A stretch of DNA of 64,000 nt from Rhodococcus coprophilus NBRC 100603 (GTDB lineage: Bacteria > Actinomycetota > Actinomycetes > Mycobacteriales > Mycobacteriaceae), in NCBI RefSeq assembly GCF_001895045.1, contig NZ_BDAM01000010.1:248001-312000 (forward strand), written 5' to 3'. The notes under the pieces were generated by a model that worked only from the letters and a program-made list of their open reading frames with translations, was not told where the DNA came from and did not search any database. Positions 19,376 to 28,391 of the stretch are shown in pieces; position 1 is the first letter of the stretch; each line of letters starts with the position of its first letter. Position numbers and translations under genes: made by a program.

Positions 19376-20287
19376 CTACCGGCCGGCCTCCGCGTCGTCC
19401 CACAGTTTCAGCACCGTCGTCAGAATCTCCTGGGCGGCGCCGAGACCGGCGAGATGACTCTCGCCCGGCAGATGATGGAACTCCGCGTCGGGCAGCAGAT
19501 CCACCATGTGCAGGCCGTGTTCGAACGGAATGATGTGGTCGCTGTCGCCGTGCCACCATCGCACCGGCACCTTCACGTCCGACACGCGAAAACCCCAGTC
19601 GCGGGTGAAGACCACGATGTCCGCGAACGGCGCGGCAATTCGGCGGCGGCTGCCGTTGAGCAGGTCGTCGAGGAACATCGCTTTGAACTCCGGCCTCGCG
19701 AGCAGACGGCGGTCGGCCTCCGGCGACAGACGCCCGTAGAGGTCGATGATCGGCGACCCCAGTGGCCGAACCAGCCGGATACCGGCGCTCAGTGCGGTAC
19801 CGATCGGGGCGCCCGCCACCTGAAGGACCGGCGCGACGAACGTTCCCAGTCGCATCAGCGGACTGCTGATCGCCTCCGGACCGACCACCGGGGCAACGCC
19901 GCCGAGCACCGCGGCCGCGACCACCCGATCCTGGAGCGCGTACGCGGAGGCGAGTGTGAAGGGACCACCGCCGGACAAGCCGACGACCGCCATCCGATCG
20001 ACGCCCAGGGTGTCGGCGATGATCTCCAGGTCGTCGGTGAACGCGAGGACGTTCTCGTACAGGTGCGGGGTCGACGACCCGATTCCCGGCCGGTCGATCC
20101 CGATCAGCCGGATGTCTTCGCGCTCGGCGAAGGCGCGGGCCTCGACAGGGATCTGGCGGCGCGCTCCCGGTGTGCCGTGCAGCCAGAACACCGCGCGTCC
20201 CTGTGCCGAGCCGAATTCGGCGAAACCGAGGCGGCGGCCGTTTCCGACCGCGACCGTACCTTCGAGCTTCGGTCTTTCGACGTCCAT
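19376..20287 (-). CDS. alpha/beta hydrolase
   Basis: A 303-residue alpha/beta-hydrolase related to the one at 1164-2042. It shows HGTPGARRQ (oxyanion hole), GLSGGGP (nucleophile Ser), an acidic residue in DSDHIIP and the catalytic His in GESHLAG. The start is uncertain: ATG 20287 is used, ATG 20299 is equally possible, and neither has an SD. It is divergent from the SDR gene. Substrate is unknown. Confidence 0.82.
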   Translation of the reverse strand: MDVERPKLEGTVAVGNGRRLGFAEFGSAQGRAVFWLHGTPGARRQIPVEARAFAEREDIRLIGIDRPGIGSSTPHLYENVLAFTDDLEIIADTLGVDRMAVVGLSGGGPFTLASAYALQDRVVAAAVLGGVAPVVGPEAISSPLMRLGTFVAPVLQVAGAPIGTALSAGIRLVRPLGSPIIDLYGRLSPEADRRLLARPEFKAMFLDDLLNGSRRRIAAPFADIVVFTRDWGFRVSDVKVPVRWWHGDSDHIIPFEHGLHMVDLLPDAEFHHLPGESHLAGLGAAQEILTTVLKLWDDAEAGR

Positions 20288-20418
20288 GCGCGTCAGCATG
20301 GCATGTGTCGCCGGTCGCGTATATCCCCGACGCGGTAAGCGGTGGACCACGCGATTTCGCAGACCCCGGCGCTCGGACGGTGGTCTGATGGAAGCATCAC
20401 CCACGAAGGGACCGATTC

Positions 20419-21153
20419 ATGACCGAATCCTCGAACTCGGGCAGGGTGGCGGTGGTGACCGGCGCGTCGTCCGGCATCGGTGCGGCGACCGCACGTGGCC
20501 TCGCCGGCGCGGGCTTCCGCGTCGCGCTGCTGGCTCGCCGCCTCGACCGGATCGAAGCCCTCGCGGCCGACCTGGGCAGCGGTGCGCTCGCGATCCGGGC
20601 CGACGTGACCGATCGCGATTCCCTCGTCGCCGCTGCTCAGCGGGTGCAGGAAGAATTCGGCGGCGCCGACGTCCTGATCAACAACGCGGGCGTCATGCTG
20701 CTGGGACCGTTCTCGCCGAAGTTTCACGACGACTACCGCCGGATGATCGAGGTCAACCTGCTCGGGGCCATCACGACCACCGAGGTCTTCCTCGATCAGC
20801 TTCGCGACGGTGGCGGGGACCTCGTCAACATCTCCTCGGTTGCCGGACGTACCGCCCGCCCCACCAACGGCGTCTACGCCGCCACGAAGTGGGGACTCAA
20901 CGGCTGGTCCGAATCACTCCGCCAGGAACTGCACCCCGATGTACGCGTGACGCTGATCGAGCCCGGAATCGTCGACACCGAGTTGCCGACCCACATCACC
21001 CACCACGCGACCCGGCAGGTCGTGCAGGAGGGTTACGACGCCGCCACGGTCGAGCCACCCGACATCGCGGAGGTGATCGTCTTCGCGCTCACCCGCCCCC
21101 GTCATCTGACCATCAACGAAATCCTTCTCCGCCCCTCCGACCAGGCCGGTTGA
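20419..21153 (+). CDS. short-chain dehydrogenase/reductase
   Basis: A 244-residue classical SDR. It shows TGASSGIG cofactor binding near residue 16, NNAG near 90, the catalytic Ser in NISSVAG and YAATK as the Tyr/Lys pair. The ATG at 20419 follows GAAGGGA. The gene lies 117 bp ahead of a cytochrome P450 on the same strand, so a monooxygenase-dehydrogenase pair acting on one hydrophobic alcohol is plausible but unproven. The basic residues after the first strand (ARRLDR) favour NADP. Confidence 0.9.
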   Translation: MTESSNSGRVAVVTGASSGIGAATARGLAGAGFRVALLARRLDRIEALAADLGSGALAIRADVTDRDSLVAAAQRVQEEFGGADVLINNAGVMLLGPFSPKFHDDYRRMIEVNLLGAITTTEVFLDQLRDGGGDLVNISSVAGRTARPTNGVYAATKWGLNGWSESLRQELHPDVRVTLIEPGIVDTELPTHITHHATRQVVQEGYDAATVEPPDIAEVIVFALTRPRHLTINEILLRPSDQAG

Positions 21154-21214
21154 GCGCCCGCGGCCGCGTCGGTCGTGCAACTCCGCTCGAACCTTTCGTC
21201 GTCCTTGTGACGTG

Positions 21215-21248
21215 GATTACAGTAATCTGACTACATACAGAGTCAGAT
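21215..21248. promoter_or_regulatory. two overlapping palindromes upstream of P450
   Basis: GATTAC-A-GTAATC (21215-21227) is followed immediately by ATCTGACT-N8-AGTCAGAT (21225-21248). Both are perfect inverted repeats in an otherwise featureless 117-bp gap. They look like one or two repressor operators, possibly TetR type, for the P450 gene. The second covers the ATG at 21247. Confidence 0.6.
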
Positions 21249-21270
21249 GCGACCGACGGAGATGTGTCCC

Positions 21271-22617
21271 GTGACGAAGATGCTCGCTCCCCCGCCACCC
21301 GGCCTGGAACCCGTCCCCGGCGACAGCGGCCTCCCGTACATCGGATACGCACTGGACTACATGCGGGATCCGATCAAGGCCTACGACAAGCGCTTCCAGC
21401 AACACGGCCCGGTGTCGTGGTTCCGGTTCGCCGGCCGGCCCTGGGTGGTGCTCATCGGACCGGACGCCGTCGGTGCCGCACTCCAGAACCGCGATCGCGC
21501 CCTGCAGAGCGGCCCCGGATGGCGCGCGCTGATCGGTCCGTTCTTCGATCGCGGCCTGATGCTGATGGACGGTGACGAGCACACCGCGCACCGCCGGATC
21601 ATGGCGAAGGCATTCACTCGCGACCGTCTCGCGCTCTACACCGACGCGATGCACCCGTCGATCGAGCGGACCCTCGACACGTGGGTGCCGGGGGACGGCT
21701 TCCGCGCCTACCCCGCGATCAAGGAACTCACCCTGAGCCTCGCCACCGAAATCTTCATGGGCGGCGCCGAGGGGTCGTCGGCTCGGGAGATGCACGAGGT
21801 CAACCGCGCTTTCATCGGGTGCGTGCAGGCGGCGACGGCGATCGTCCGTTACCCGCTGCCGGGCACAAGGTGGCGCAGGGGAATCCAGGGGCGCAAGCGG
21901 CTCGAGGCGTTCTTCCGCCGGTACCTACCCGCACGACGGGCGACGGAGGGCAACGACATCTTCTCCGTCTTCTGCCACGTGGAATCCGAAGACGGAGAAC
22001 GGTTCTCGGACGACGATGTCGTCAACCACATGATCTTCCTGATGATGGCGGCGCACGACACCTCGACGATCACGTTGTCGACGGCGATGCAGTACCTCGG
22101 GCAGTTCCCCGAGTGGCAGCAGCGGTGTCGCGCAGAATCCGAAGCGCTCGGGACTCCGACCCCCGGCTTCGCGCAGCTCGACGAACTGACGTCACTGGAC
22201 CTGGTCATCAAGGAATGCCAGCGTCTGGTCACGCCCGTCCCAGGCGTGGTGCGCCGGGCAGGAACCGACACGGAGATCCTCGGGCACTTCATCCCCAAGG
22301 GCACGCTCGTGAACGTCGGTGTGCACTACAGCCACCACATGGCCGAGTTGTGGCCCGATCCCGAACGTTTCGATCCTGAGCGCTTCTCCCCCGAACGCCG
22401 GGAGGACCGCGTGCATCCACACGCATGGACACCCTTCGGCGGAGGGGTGCACCGCTGCCTCGGGCAGCATTTCTCGGGCGCGGAGATCAAGACGGTGCTC
22501 CACCACCTGCTGCTGCGGTACGAGTGGGACGTACCGGCCGACTACGTGGCGCCGATGAACTTCACGTCACTGCCGTACCCGGACGACGGCGGACCGATCG
22601 ACCTCCGAGCCCGCTAG
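21271..22617 (+). CDS. cytochrome P450
   Basis: A 448-residue soluble P450 monooxygenase. It shows the I-helix oxygen-activation motif AAHDTST (260-266), ExxR at Glu315/Arg318, and the heme loop FGGGVHRCLG with Cys396 as thiolate ligand. GTG 21271 is chosen because GGAG lies 9 bp ahead and the in-frame ATG 21247 falls in the operator palindrome. No ferredoxin or reductase gene is adjacent, so electrons must come from elsewhere. The CYP subfamily and substrate were not determined. It converges with the HNH nuclease gene. Confidence 0.92.
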   Translation: MTKMLAPPPPGLEPVPGDSGLPYIGYALDYMRDPIKAYDKRFQQHGPVSWFRFAGRPWVVLIGPDAVGAALQNRDRALQSGPGWRALIGPFFDRGLMLMDGDEHTAHRRIMAKAFTRDRLALYTDAMHPSIERTLDTWVPGDGFRAYPAIKELTLSLATEIFMGGAEGSSAREMHEVNRAFIGCVQAATAIVRYPLPGTRWRRGIQGRKRLEAFFRRYLPARRATEGNDIFSVFCHVESEDGERFSDDDVVNHMIFLMMAAHDTSTITLSTAMQYLGQFPEWQQRCRAESEALGTPTPGFAQLDELTSLDLVIKECQRLVTPVPGVVRRAGTDTEILGHFIPKGTLVNVGVHYSHHMAELWPDPERFDPERFSPERREDRVHPHAWTPFGGGVHRCLGQHFSGAEIKTVLHHLLLRYEWDVPADYVAPMNFTSLPYPDDGGPIDLRAR

Positions 22618-22662
22618 CCGCCCGGCGACCCACTCCGGCTTCCGCGGCGTCGCGGCGAGGTT

Positions 22663-23379
22663 TCAGCACGAGGCCAGAACGCGAGACATCGCCGCGTGTT
22701 CTGCCGGAGTGACCCACAGGCGGTACTCGACCTTCACCTCGACCTGCCGCGCCACGTAGTCGCAGTGATAGCCGGGGTTCGGCGGCAACCAGGAGGAGGC
22801 GTCGGAGTCGCCCTTGGCCTGGTTGGTGCGCCCGTCGACCGCCTGCAGGTTGCGCGGATCGTTGGCCAGGTTGCGTCGCTCCTGGTCGTCCAGGTAGCGG
22901 GCGCCCTTCTTCCACGCATCGGACAACGCCACGATGTGGTCGATCTGGACCGCGGTGGACGTATCGCTGCCGCGCCGGAAGAAGATTTCCAGGTTGGTGT
23001 ACGCGTCGCGCAGGGTGCCCGTCCGGACGGTGCATTCCTTCGTCGCCGGTTCGAGCGAGATGTCGACGAGGTCGCGCTTGAGGATGTCGTTGCGGGTGTC
23101 GCAACCGTTGCGGCCGAACCCGACCGAGACGTTGTCGGTCCAGGCCGGCCCGAAGAGGTCACGACTGTAACCGTCCTGCGGATCGGCGGCACGCACCGGC
23201 AGCGCTGCGAGCGAAGCGAGAGCGGCCGTAGGGTTGCCTCCCGTGGCAACCCCCGGCTGCTCCGCTGCCCCGGACTCGTCGGTGACGACGGGTTCGAGGA
23301 CGACGACCGCGATCGAGACCGCGATGAAGCACAGAATCCACAGCCATCGAGGGATCGACGGCTTTGCTGCACCGGCCAT
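22663..23379 (-). CDS. membrane-anchored or secreted HNH endonuclease-family protein
   Basis: A 238-residue protein with an N-terminal hydrophobic anchor or signal (about 12-32) and a DUF1524/HNH-type nuclease domain. It shows DHIVALSDAW and a downstream ANDPRNLQAVDGRTNQAKGD supplying the Asn and Lys. Four cysteines in the exported part (GCDT, KECT, YHCDY and the terminal Cys) suggest disulfides. The start is 3 bp after the fabH stop, so the two are probably co-transcribed. It may be a nutritional or defence DNase outside the membrane; the link to FabH is unexplained. Confidence 0.85.
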   Translation of the reverse strand: MAGAAKPSIPRWLWILCFIAVSIAVVVLEPVVTDESGAAEQPGVATGGNPTAALASLAALPVRAADPQDGYSRDLFGPAWTDNVSVGFGRNGCDTRNDILKRDLVDISLEPATKECTVRTGTLRDAYTNLEIFFRRGSDTSTAVQIDHIVALSDAWKKGARYLDDQERRNLANDPRNLQAVDGRTNQAKGDSDASSWLPPNPGYHCDYVARQVEVKVEYRLWVTPAEHAAMSRVLASC

Positions 23380-23382
23380 GAA

Positions 23383-24405
23383 CTACTGCGCCAGCGGAGG
23401 CATCTTCACAATCTGGCCGGCATAGGACAGACCGGCACCGAACGCGAGGAGAAGAGCGGTGTCGCCCGGCTGAACCTGGCCGGTGCGCAGCATCTTCTCC
23501 ATGGCCAGCGGGATGGACGCGGCCGAGGTGTTACCGGTCTCGATGATGTCGTCGGCGACCTGCACGGACTCGGGAAGCTCGAGCTGCTTGACGATGACGT
23601 CGTTGATGCGCAGGTTCGCCTGGTGCGGCACGAAGGCGTCGAGATCGGCGAGAGCGACACCCGACTTCTCGGCGATCTGGCGGGCGTACTTGCTCATCTC
23701 GAAGGCTGCCCAGCGGAAGACCGCCGTGCCCTCCATGATGATCCACGGACGCTTCTGCTGCGGGTTCTGGGCGAAGTCCACCCAGTCCGGCTCCTGGCGG
23801 ATCGCGTTGCCCTGCGAGCCGTCGGATCCCCACACCGTGGAGCCCACGCCGACCTCGTCGGACGCACCGACGACCACTGCACCGGCGCCGTCACCGAAGA
23901 TGAATCGCACGGAGCGGTCGGTGGGCTCGGTGGCATCGCTCATGCGCTCGACGCCCACGACGAGCACCTTCTCCGCCGTACCGGCGCGCACCAGATCGGA
24001 TGCGACGCCCAGCGCGTAGCAGAAGCCTGCGCAGCCGGCCTGGAGGTCGAGGGCCGAGGCACCGCCGGTGCCGAGGCGGTCGGCGACGAGCGCGGCTGCC
24101 TGCGGCGTCTGGAAGCCGTAGGTGGACGTCGCGATGATCACGGTGTCGATCTGCGCGCCGGTCAATCCGGCGGCGTCGAGCGCCTTCTCGGAAGCGCTGA
24201 CGGACATGTCGACGATCGTCTCTTCGGGGTGCGGCTTGGCGAAGCGGCGCTCCTTGATACCGGAGCGCGACTGGATCCACTCGTCGCTCGAATCGATCTG
24301 CTCACAGATCTCCGCATTGGTGACGACCCGCTCGGGCCTGTGCACACCCAACCCGAGAAGTGCGCTGTTCCTCAGCGTTGCGGGGACGGCGATCTGTGCA
24401 CCCAT
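23383..24405 (-). CDS. fabH: beta-ketoacyl-ACP synthase III
   Basis: A 340-residue KAS III that condenses an acyl-CoA primer with malonyl-ACP. In mycolic-acid bacteria it links FAS-I acyl-CoA to FAS-II elongation. The catalytic triad is Cys125 (AGCAGF), His261 (PHQAN) and Asn292 (GNTSAAS). The ATG at 24405 follows GGAGGAGGAATT. No other fab gene is adjacent. The only likely operon partner is the HNH nuclease gene 3 bp downstream. It is divergent from the methyltransferase gene. Confidence 0.94.
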   Translation of the reverse strand: MGAQIAVPATLRNSALLGLGVHRPERVVTNAEICEQIDSSDEWIQSRSGIKERRFAKPHPEETIVDMSVSASEKALDAAGLTGAQIDTVIIATSTYGFQTPQAAALVADRLGTGGASALDLQAGCAGFCYALGVASDLVRAGTAEKVLVVGVERMSDATEPTDRSVRFIFGDGAGAVVVGASDEVGVGSTVWGSDGSQGNAIRQEPDWVDFAQNPQQKRPWIIMEGTAVFRWAAFEMSKYARQIAEKSGVALADLDAFVPHQANLRINDVIVKQLELPESVQVADDIIETGNTSAASIPLAMEKMLRTGQVQPGDTALLLAFGAGLSYAGQIVKMPPLAQ

Positions 24406-24569
24406 CAGGCGAATTCCTCCTCCTCGGGCACTGCTCATCAGTGCGCCGCATCGAGACACGTTAGCGCGGGTTACGGAAATGTCACAGCAGGGGGTCCATG
24501 CAGGCCACACCACGTGCTGCCACCCGGTCGTCGGGGCCGGTGGAGGCGGTGAGCGCTACCGTGCCCGGT

Positions 24570-25178
24570 ATGGACGCACAGGACTGGGACGAGCGATACG
24601 CGGCGTCGGAAATGGTGTGGGGCGCTCCGCCCAACCCGGTGGTGGTGGAGTTCGCGGCGTCGCTGCCGCACGGTCGCGCCCTCGACCTCGGCTGCGGGGA
24701 GGGCCGCCACTCGTTGTGGCTCGCGACGCGCGGCTGGGAGGTGGTGGGCACCGATTTCTCGGAGGTCGCCCTGGACAAGGCCCGCCGGATCGCGGCGCAG
24801 GCACCGAAGAGATCCCGTGACCGGCTTCGATACCTGCAATCAAATGTGATCTCGGACACGTTCGACGGGGATTATGACCTGATTCTCTCCATATTCCTGC
24901 ACTTCCCTCCGGCGCAACGCAGAGCCCTCGTCGACAAAGCGATCAATTCACTGAAACCTGATGGAATCCTCATATTTCTCGGGCACGACCGGACAAATCT
25001 CCAGCACGGAACGGGCGGACCCAAGGATCCCGAAATCCTTTACACCCCAACAGATATCGTGTCCGATATCGACGGTCGCCTCGATATCGAGATCGCGGAA
25101 CGCAGGCACCGCAAAACAGAGTCGGGAACCGCTGTCGACGCGTTGGTTGTAGCGCGAAAAGTCAGTCTTGGAAGTTAG
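24570..25178 (+). CDS. class I SAM-dependent methyltransferase
   Basis: A 202-residue methyltransferase with motif I ALDLGCGEGRHS and motif II GTDFSEVALDKAR. The opening WDERYAASEMVWGAPPNPVV resembles TehB/thiopurine-type small-molecule methyltransferases. The ATG at 24570 lies 7 bp after TACCGT, so a leaderless message is likely. From about 24835 to the end the codons become clearly richer in A and T than in the first half, which may mark recombination. Substrate is unknown. Confidence 0.85.
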   Translation: MDAQDWDERYAASEMVWGAPPNPVVVEFAASLPHGRALDLGCGEGRHSLWLATRGWEVVGTDFSEVALDKARRIAAQAPKRSRDRLRYLQSNVISDTFDGDYDLILSIFLHFPPAQRRALVDKAINSLKPDGILIFLGHDRTNLQHGTGGPKDPEILYTPTDIVSDIDGRLDIEIAERRHRKTESGTAVDALVVARKVSLGS

Positions 25179-25179
25179 T

Positions 25180-25217
25180 TGCCCGACGAGTAACATGGAG
25201 ATGTTACCGACGAGTAA
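25180..25217. promoter_or_regulatory. TTAC-N6-GTAA operator (two copies) upstream of fadE5
   Basis: A perfect TTAC-CGACGA-GTAA lies at 25204-25217, and a degenerate copy TGCC-CGACGA-GTAA at 25180-25193. Between and within them runs GTAACAT-GGAG-ATGTTAC (25190-25207). On the complementary strand the perfect site reads TTACTCGTCGGTAA, closely matching sites at 33950-33963 and 36959-36972. I infer the binding site of the TetR protein at 36320-36928. Confidence 0.65.
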
Positions 25218-25274
25218 TAACTTGGGCGGTACTTGATCCAACTGGACCGCACCACACCCCGGGAGACAGAAGAC

Positions 25275-27110
25275 ATGGGCCATTACAAGAGCAACCTCCG
25301 CGACCTCGAGTTCAACCTCTTCGAGTTCCTGCAGATTCAAAAGGTCCTCGAATCCGGCGCGTTCGGCGACCTCGACGAGGAGACCTCGCGCGGCATCCTT
25401 TCCGAGGTCAAGGCGCTTGCCGAGGGCCCCGCTGCCGAGGCCTTCGCAGAAACCGACCGCACTCCCCCGGTGTTCGACCCGGAGACCCACTCGGTGTCCA
25501 TCCCCGAGGGCTTCAAGAAGGCGTTCCGGGCGTGGTGGGATGCCGGCTACTGGTCCATGGGCATCCCCGAGGAACTCGGCGGCACCGAATCGCCGCGCGC
25601 GCTCCTGTGGGCGGTCAACGAGATGATGCTCGGCGCACAGCCCGCCGCATTCATGTACGCAGCCGGCCCCGCCTTCGCCGGGGTGCTGTTCGAGAACGGC
25701 ACCGACGAGCAGAAGCAGTGGGCGGCCACCTGCGTCGAGCGCGGCTGGGGTGCCACCATGGTGCTCACCGAGCCCGACGCCGGATCCGACGTCGGCGCGG
25801 GACGCACCAAGGCGATCAAGCAGGACGACGGCTCGTGGCACATCGAGGGCGTCAAGCGCTTCATCACGTCCGCCGACTCCGACGACCTCTTCGAGAACAT
25901 CTTCCACCTCGTTCTCGCCCGTCCCGAGGGTGCCGGGCCCGGCACCAAGGGTCTGTCGCTGTTCTTCGTCCCGAAGTTCCACTTCGACTTCGAGAAGGGC
26001 GAGATGGGCGACCGCAACGGCGTGTTCGTCACCAACGTCGAGCACAAGATGGGCCTCAAGGCCTCCGCGACCTGCGAGCTCACCTTCGGTGGCCACGGCG
26101 TCCCGGCCAAGGGCTGGCTCGTCGGTGAGGTCCACAACGGCATCGCGCAGATGTTCGACGTCATCGAGCACGCTCGCATGATGGTCGGCACCAAGGCCAT
26201 CGCCACGCTCTCGACCGGCTACCAGAACGCGCTGGCCTACGCCAAGGACCGCATCCAGGGCGCAGACCTGACCCAGATGTCCGACAAGACCGCTCCGCGC
26301 GTGTCGATCCTGCACCACCCGGACGTGCGTCGTTCGCTCGGGATGCAGAAGGCCTACTCGGAGGGTCTGCGCGCCGTGTACCTCTACACGGCCGCACACC
26401 AGGACGACGCCGTCGCCGAGCAGGTTTCCGGCGCCGACGCCGGCCTCGCACACCGCATCAACGATCTGCTCCTGCCGGTCGTCAAGGGCTGTGGCTCCGA
26501 GCGGGCCTACCAGTACCTGACCGACTCGCTGCAGACCTTCGGTGGCTCGGGCTTCCTCCAGGACTACCCGATCGAGCAGTACATCCGCGACGCCAAGATC
26601 GACTCGCTGTACGAGGGCACCACCGCCATCCAGGCGCAGGACTTCTTCTTCCGCAAGATCGCCCGCGATCGCGGTGTCGCCCTCGCCCACGTCGCCGGCC
26701 AGGTCAAGAAGTTCCTCGAGCGCGAGAACGGCGACAACCGTCTGAAGGCGGAGCGCGCACTGCTCGCCACCGCCCTCGACGACACGCAGGCCATGGTCGC
26801 GTCGCTCACCCAGTTCCTCATGGGTGCGCAGGAGCAGCCCACCGAGCTGTACAAGGTCGGCCTCGGTTCGGTCCGCTTCCTCGAGTCGTTCGGCGACCTG
26901 ATGATCGGCTGGCTGCTGCTCGAGCACGCCGAGATCGCGCTCACCGCACTCGACGCCGGACCGGACGCCAAGGACAAGGCCTTCTACGAAGGCAAGGTCG
27001 CCGCAGCGTCGTTCTTCGCCAAGAACGTTCTGCCGCAGCTGACCACGTCGCGCAACATCGTCACCAATGTCGATCTCGACATCATGGAGCTCGACGAAGC
27101 CGCATTCTGA
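25275..27110 (+). CDS. fadE5: acyl-CoA dehydrogenase FadE5
   Basis: A 611-residue FAD-dependent acyl-CoA dehydrogenase of the long type, matching the length I recall for mycobacterial FadE5. The catalytic base is Glu447 in [13 protein letters not shown], the same number as in FadE5. It also shows [13 protein letters not shown] (flavin/substrate loop) and the C-terminal dimer domain. It performs the first beta-oxidation step on broad chain lengths. The ATG at 25275 follows GGGAGAC. Two operator-like sites lie upstream and a perfect bidirectional terminator follows. Confidence 0.94.
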   Translation: MGHYKSNLRDLEFNLFEFLQIQKVLESGAFGDLDEETSRGILSEVKALAEGPAAEAFAETDRTPPVFDPETHSVSIPEGFKKAFRAWWDAGYWSMGIPEELGGTESPRALLWAVNEMMLGAQPAAFMYAAGPAFAGVLFENGTDEQKQWAATCVERGWGATMVLTEPDAGSDVGAGRTKAIKQDDGSWHIEGVKRFITSADSDDLFENIFHLVLARPEGAGPGTKGLSLFFVPKFHFDFEKGEMGDRNGVFVTNVEHKMGLKASATCELTFGGHGVPAKGWLVGEVHNGIAQMFDVIEHARMMVGTKAIATLSTGYQNALAYAKDRIQGADLTQMSDKTAPRVSILHHPDVRRSLGMQKAYSEGLRAVYLYTAAHQDDAVAEQVSGADAGLAHRINDLLLPVVKGCGSERAYQYLTDSLQTFGGSGFLQDYPIEQYIRDAKIDSLYEGTTAIQAQDFFFRKIARDRGVALAHVAGQVKKFLERENGDNRLKAERALLATALDDTQAMVASLTQFLMGAQEQPTELYKVGLGSVRFLESFGDLMIGWLLLEHAEIALTALDAGPDAKDKAFYEGKVAAASFFAKNVLPQLTTSRNIVTNVDLDIMELDEAAF

Positions 27111-27143
27111 TCCTCGCGTAACACCCGGGGACACAACATGACA

Positions 27144-27183
27144 CGACAGTGGCTCCCGCCGATACCGGCGGGAGCCACTGTCG
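27144..27183. terminator. bidirectional 18-bp hairpin after fadE5
   Basis: CGACAGTGGCTCCCGCCG (27144-27161) pairs perfectly with 27166-27183 across the ATAC loop, between the converging fadE5 and alcohol dehydrogenase genes. Confidence 0.88.
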
Positions 27184-27229
27184 TTCTCGGCAATGTCGTT
27201 CTCAGCACTGCCGTTTCGTCGTACTCGGA

Positions 27230-28345
27230 TCAGAAGAGCACGACTCCGCGCAGATTCCTGCCCTCGTGCATGTCGGTGAAGCCCTGGGCGATGTCGTCGA
27301 GCTTGTAGGTCGAGGTCACCAGCTCGTCGAGCATGAGCTTGCCGGAGGTGTAGAGGTCGATCATCCAGGGGATGTCGGCGGTGGGTGCGAAGGCGCCGAA
27401 CAGCGAGCCCTGCAGCCGCTTCTGGTAGAGCACCAATTCCAGCGCGCTGATGGGGATTCCGAAGTCCGTCATCTTCCCGAGACCGGTCACCACACAGGTA
27501 CCGGCCTTCCGGATCGACGAGAACGCCTCCGCGATGTGCTCACCCGTCGTCACACCGACCGTCACGATGGCGGAATCGGCACCCTGCCCGTTGGTGTACG
27601 AGCGAGCGATCTCGGTGGCTTCCGCCATGTCCGAGACCGCGTGGGTCGCGCCGAACCGCAGGGCGCTCTCGCGCTTGAACGGCACCGGGTCGACGGCGAT
27701 GATGTGGGCCGCCCCGGCGTGCGCCGCACCCTGCACGGCGTTGATTCCGATTCCGCCGATGCCCTGCACGATGACGGTCTGGCCGGGATACACCTCGGCG
27801 GAGTTGACCGCCGCGCCCCAGCCCGTACCGACGCCGCAGCCGAGAAGGCAGAGCTTGTCGAGGGGAAGGCTCTTGTCGACCTTGATCGCCGAATCGACAC
27901 TGACCGTGGTGTATTCACTGAACGTCGAGAGCCCGCACGTCTGTGCGACGTCGACGCCGTCCAGACTCAGACGGAAACTCGTCGGGTCGTCCGGGCGACT
28001 GCCCGTCATGATGGCGGCACCCCGGTCGCACAGATTCTGCAGGCCCTTGGCGCACCAGCGGCACCGACCGCAGGCAGCCAGGAACGAGAACACCACGTGG
28101 TCGCCCTCGCTCCAGCCCGTGGTGCCGGGTCCGACCTGCACCACGACACCGGCGCCCTCGTGGCCACCGCAGATCGGGTAACTGCCCACCGCGTGATCAC
28201 CGGTGGCGATGTGGTCGTCGGAATGGCAGAGCCCAGCCGCCACCATCCGGACCATCAGTTCGCCGTGGCGGGGCTCGTCCAACTCGAGGTCGGCGATTTC
28301 GTAGGTACCGGGTGTGTTGCGGATGATCGCGCCGCGAGTCTTCAT
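27230..28345 (-). CDS. zinc alcohol dehydrogenase, NDMA-dependent (mycofactocin-linked) type
   Basis: A 371-residue class III-like MDR dehydrogenase. Catalytic zinc: GLCHSD and GGHEGAG. Structural zinc: the four-Cys loop CGRCRWCAKGLQNLC. Rossmann motif: GIGGIG. The overall pattern, including ICGGHEGAGVVVQVG and the C-terminal MHEGRNLRGVVLF, fits the actinobacterial family with tightly bound NAD that is assayed with N,N-dimethylnitrosoaniline and is linked to mycofactocin. It is 46 bp downstream of the aldehyde dehydrogenase gene and has GAGGAG ahead of the ATG, so the pair should oxidise an alcohol to an acid. No mycofactocin genes are present in the window. Confidence 0.88.
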   Translation of the reverse strand: MKTRGAIIRNTPGTYEIADLELDEPRHGELMVRMVAAGLCHSDDHIATGDHAVGSYPICGGHEGAGVVVQVGPGTTGWSEGDHVVFSFLAACGRCRWCAKGLQNLCDRGAAIMTGSRPDDPTSFRLSLDGVDVAQTCGLSTFSEYTTVSVDSAIKVDKSLPLDKLCLLGCGVGTGWGAAVNSAEVYPGQTVIVQGIGGIGINAVQGAAHAGAAHIIAVDPVPFKRESALRFGATHAVSDMAEATEIARSYTNGQGADSAIVTVGVTTGEHIAEAFSSIRKAGTCVVTGLGKMTDFGIPISALELVLYQKRLQGSLFGAFAPTADIPWMIDLYTSGKLMLDELVTSTYKLDDIAQGFTDMHEGRNLRGVVLF

Positions 28346-28391
28346 GGGTTCTCCTCGGTTTCGGGGGATTCGTGGTGAGAGCGGCCGGTCG

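Noticed and set aside
24948-27134. A 728-codon antisense frame over fadE5
   Set aside because: It lacks recognisable domains and mirrors the codon bias of fadE5, which is certain.
27144-27183. 18-bp inverted repeat as an attachment or transposon end
   Set aside because: It sits exactly between two converging stops, with no integrase or transposase and no target duplication. A terminator explains it.
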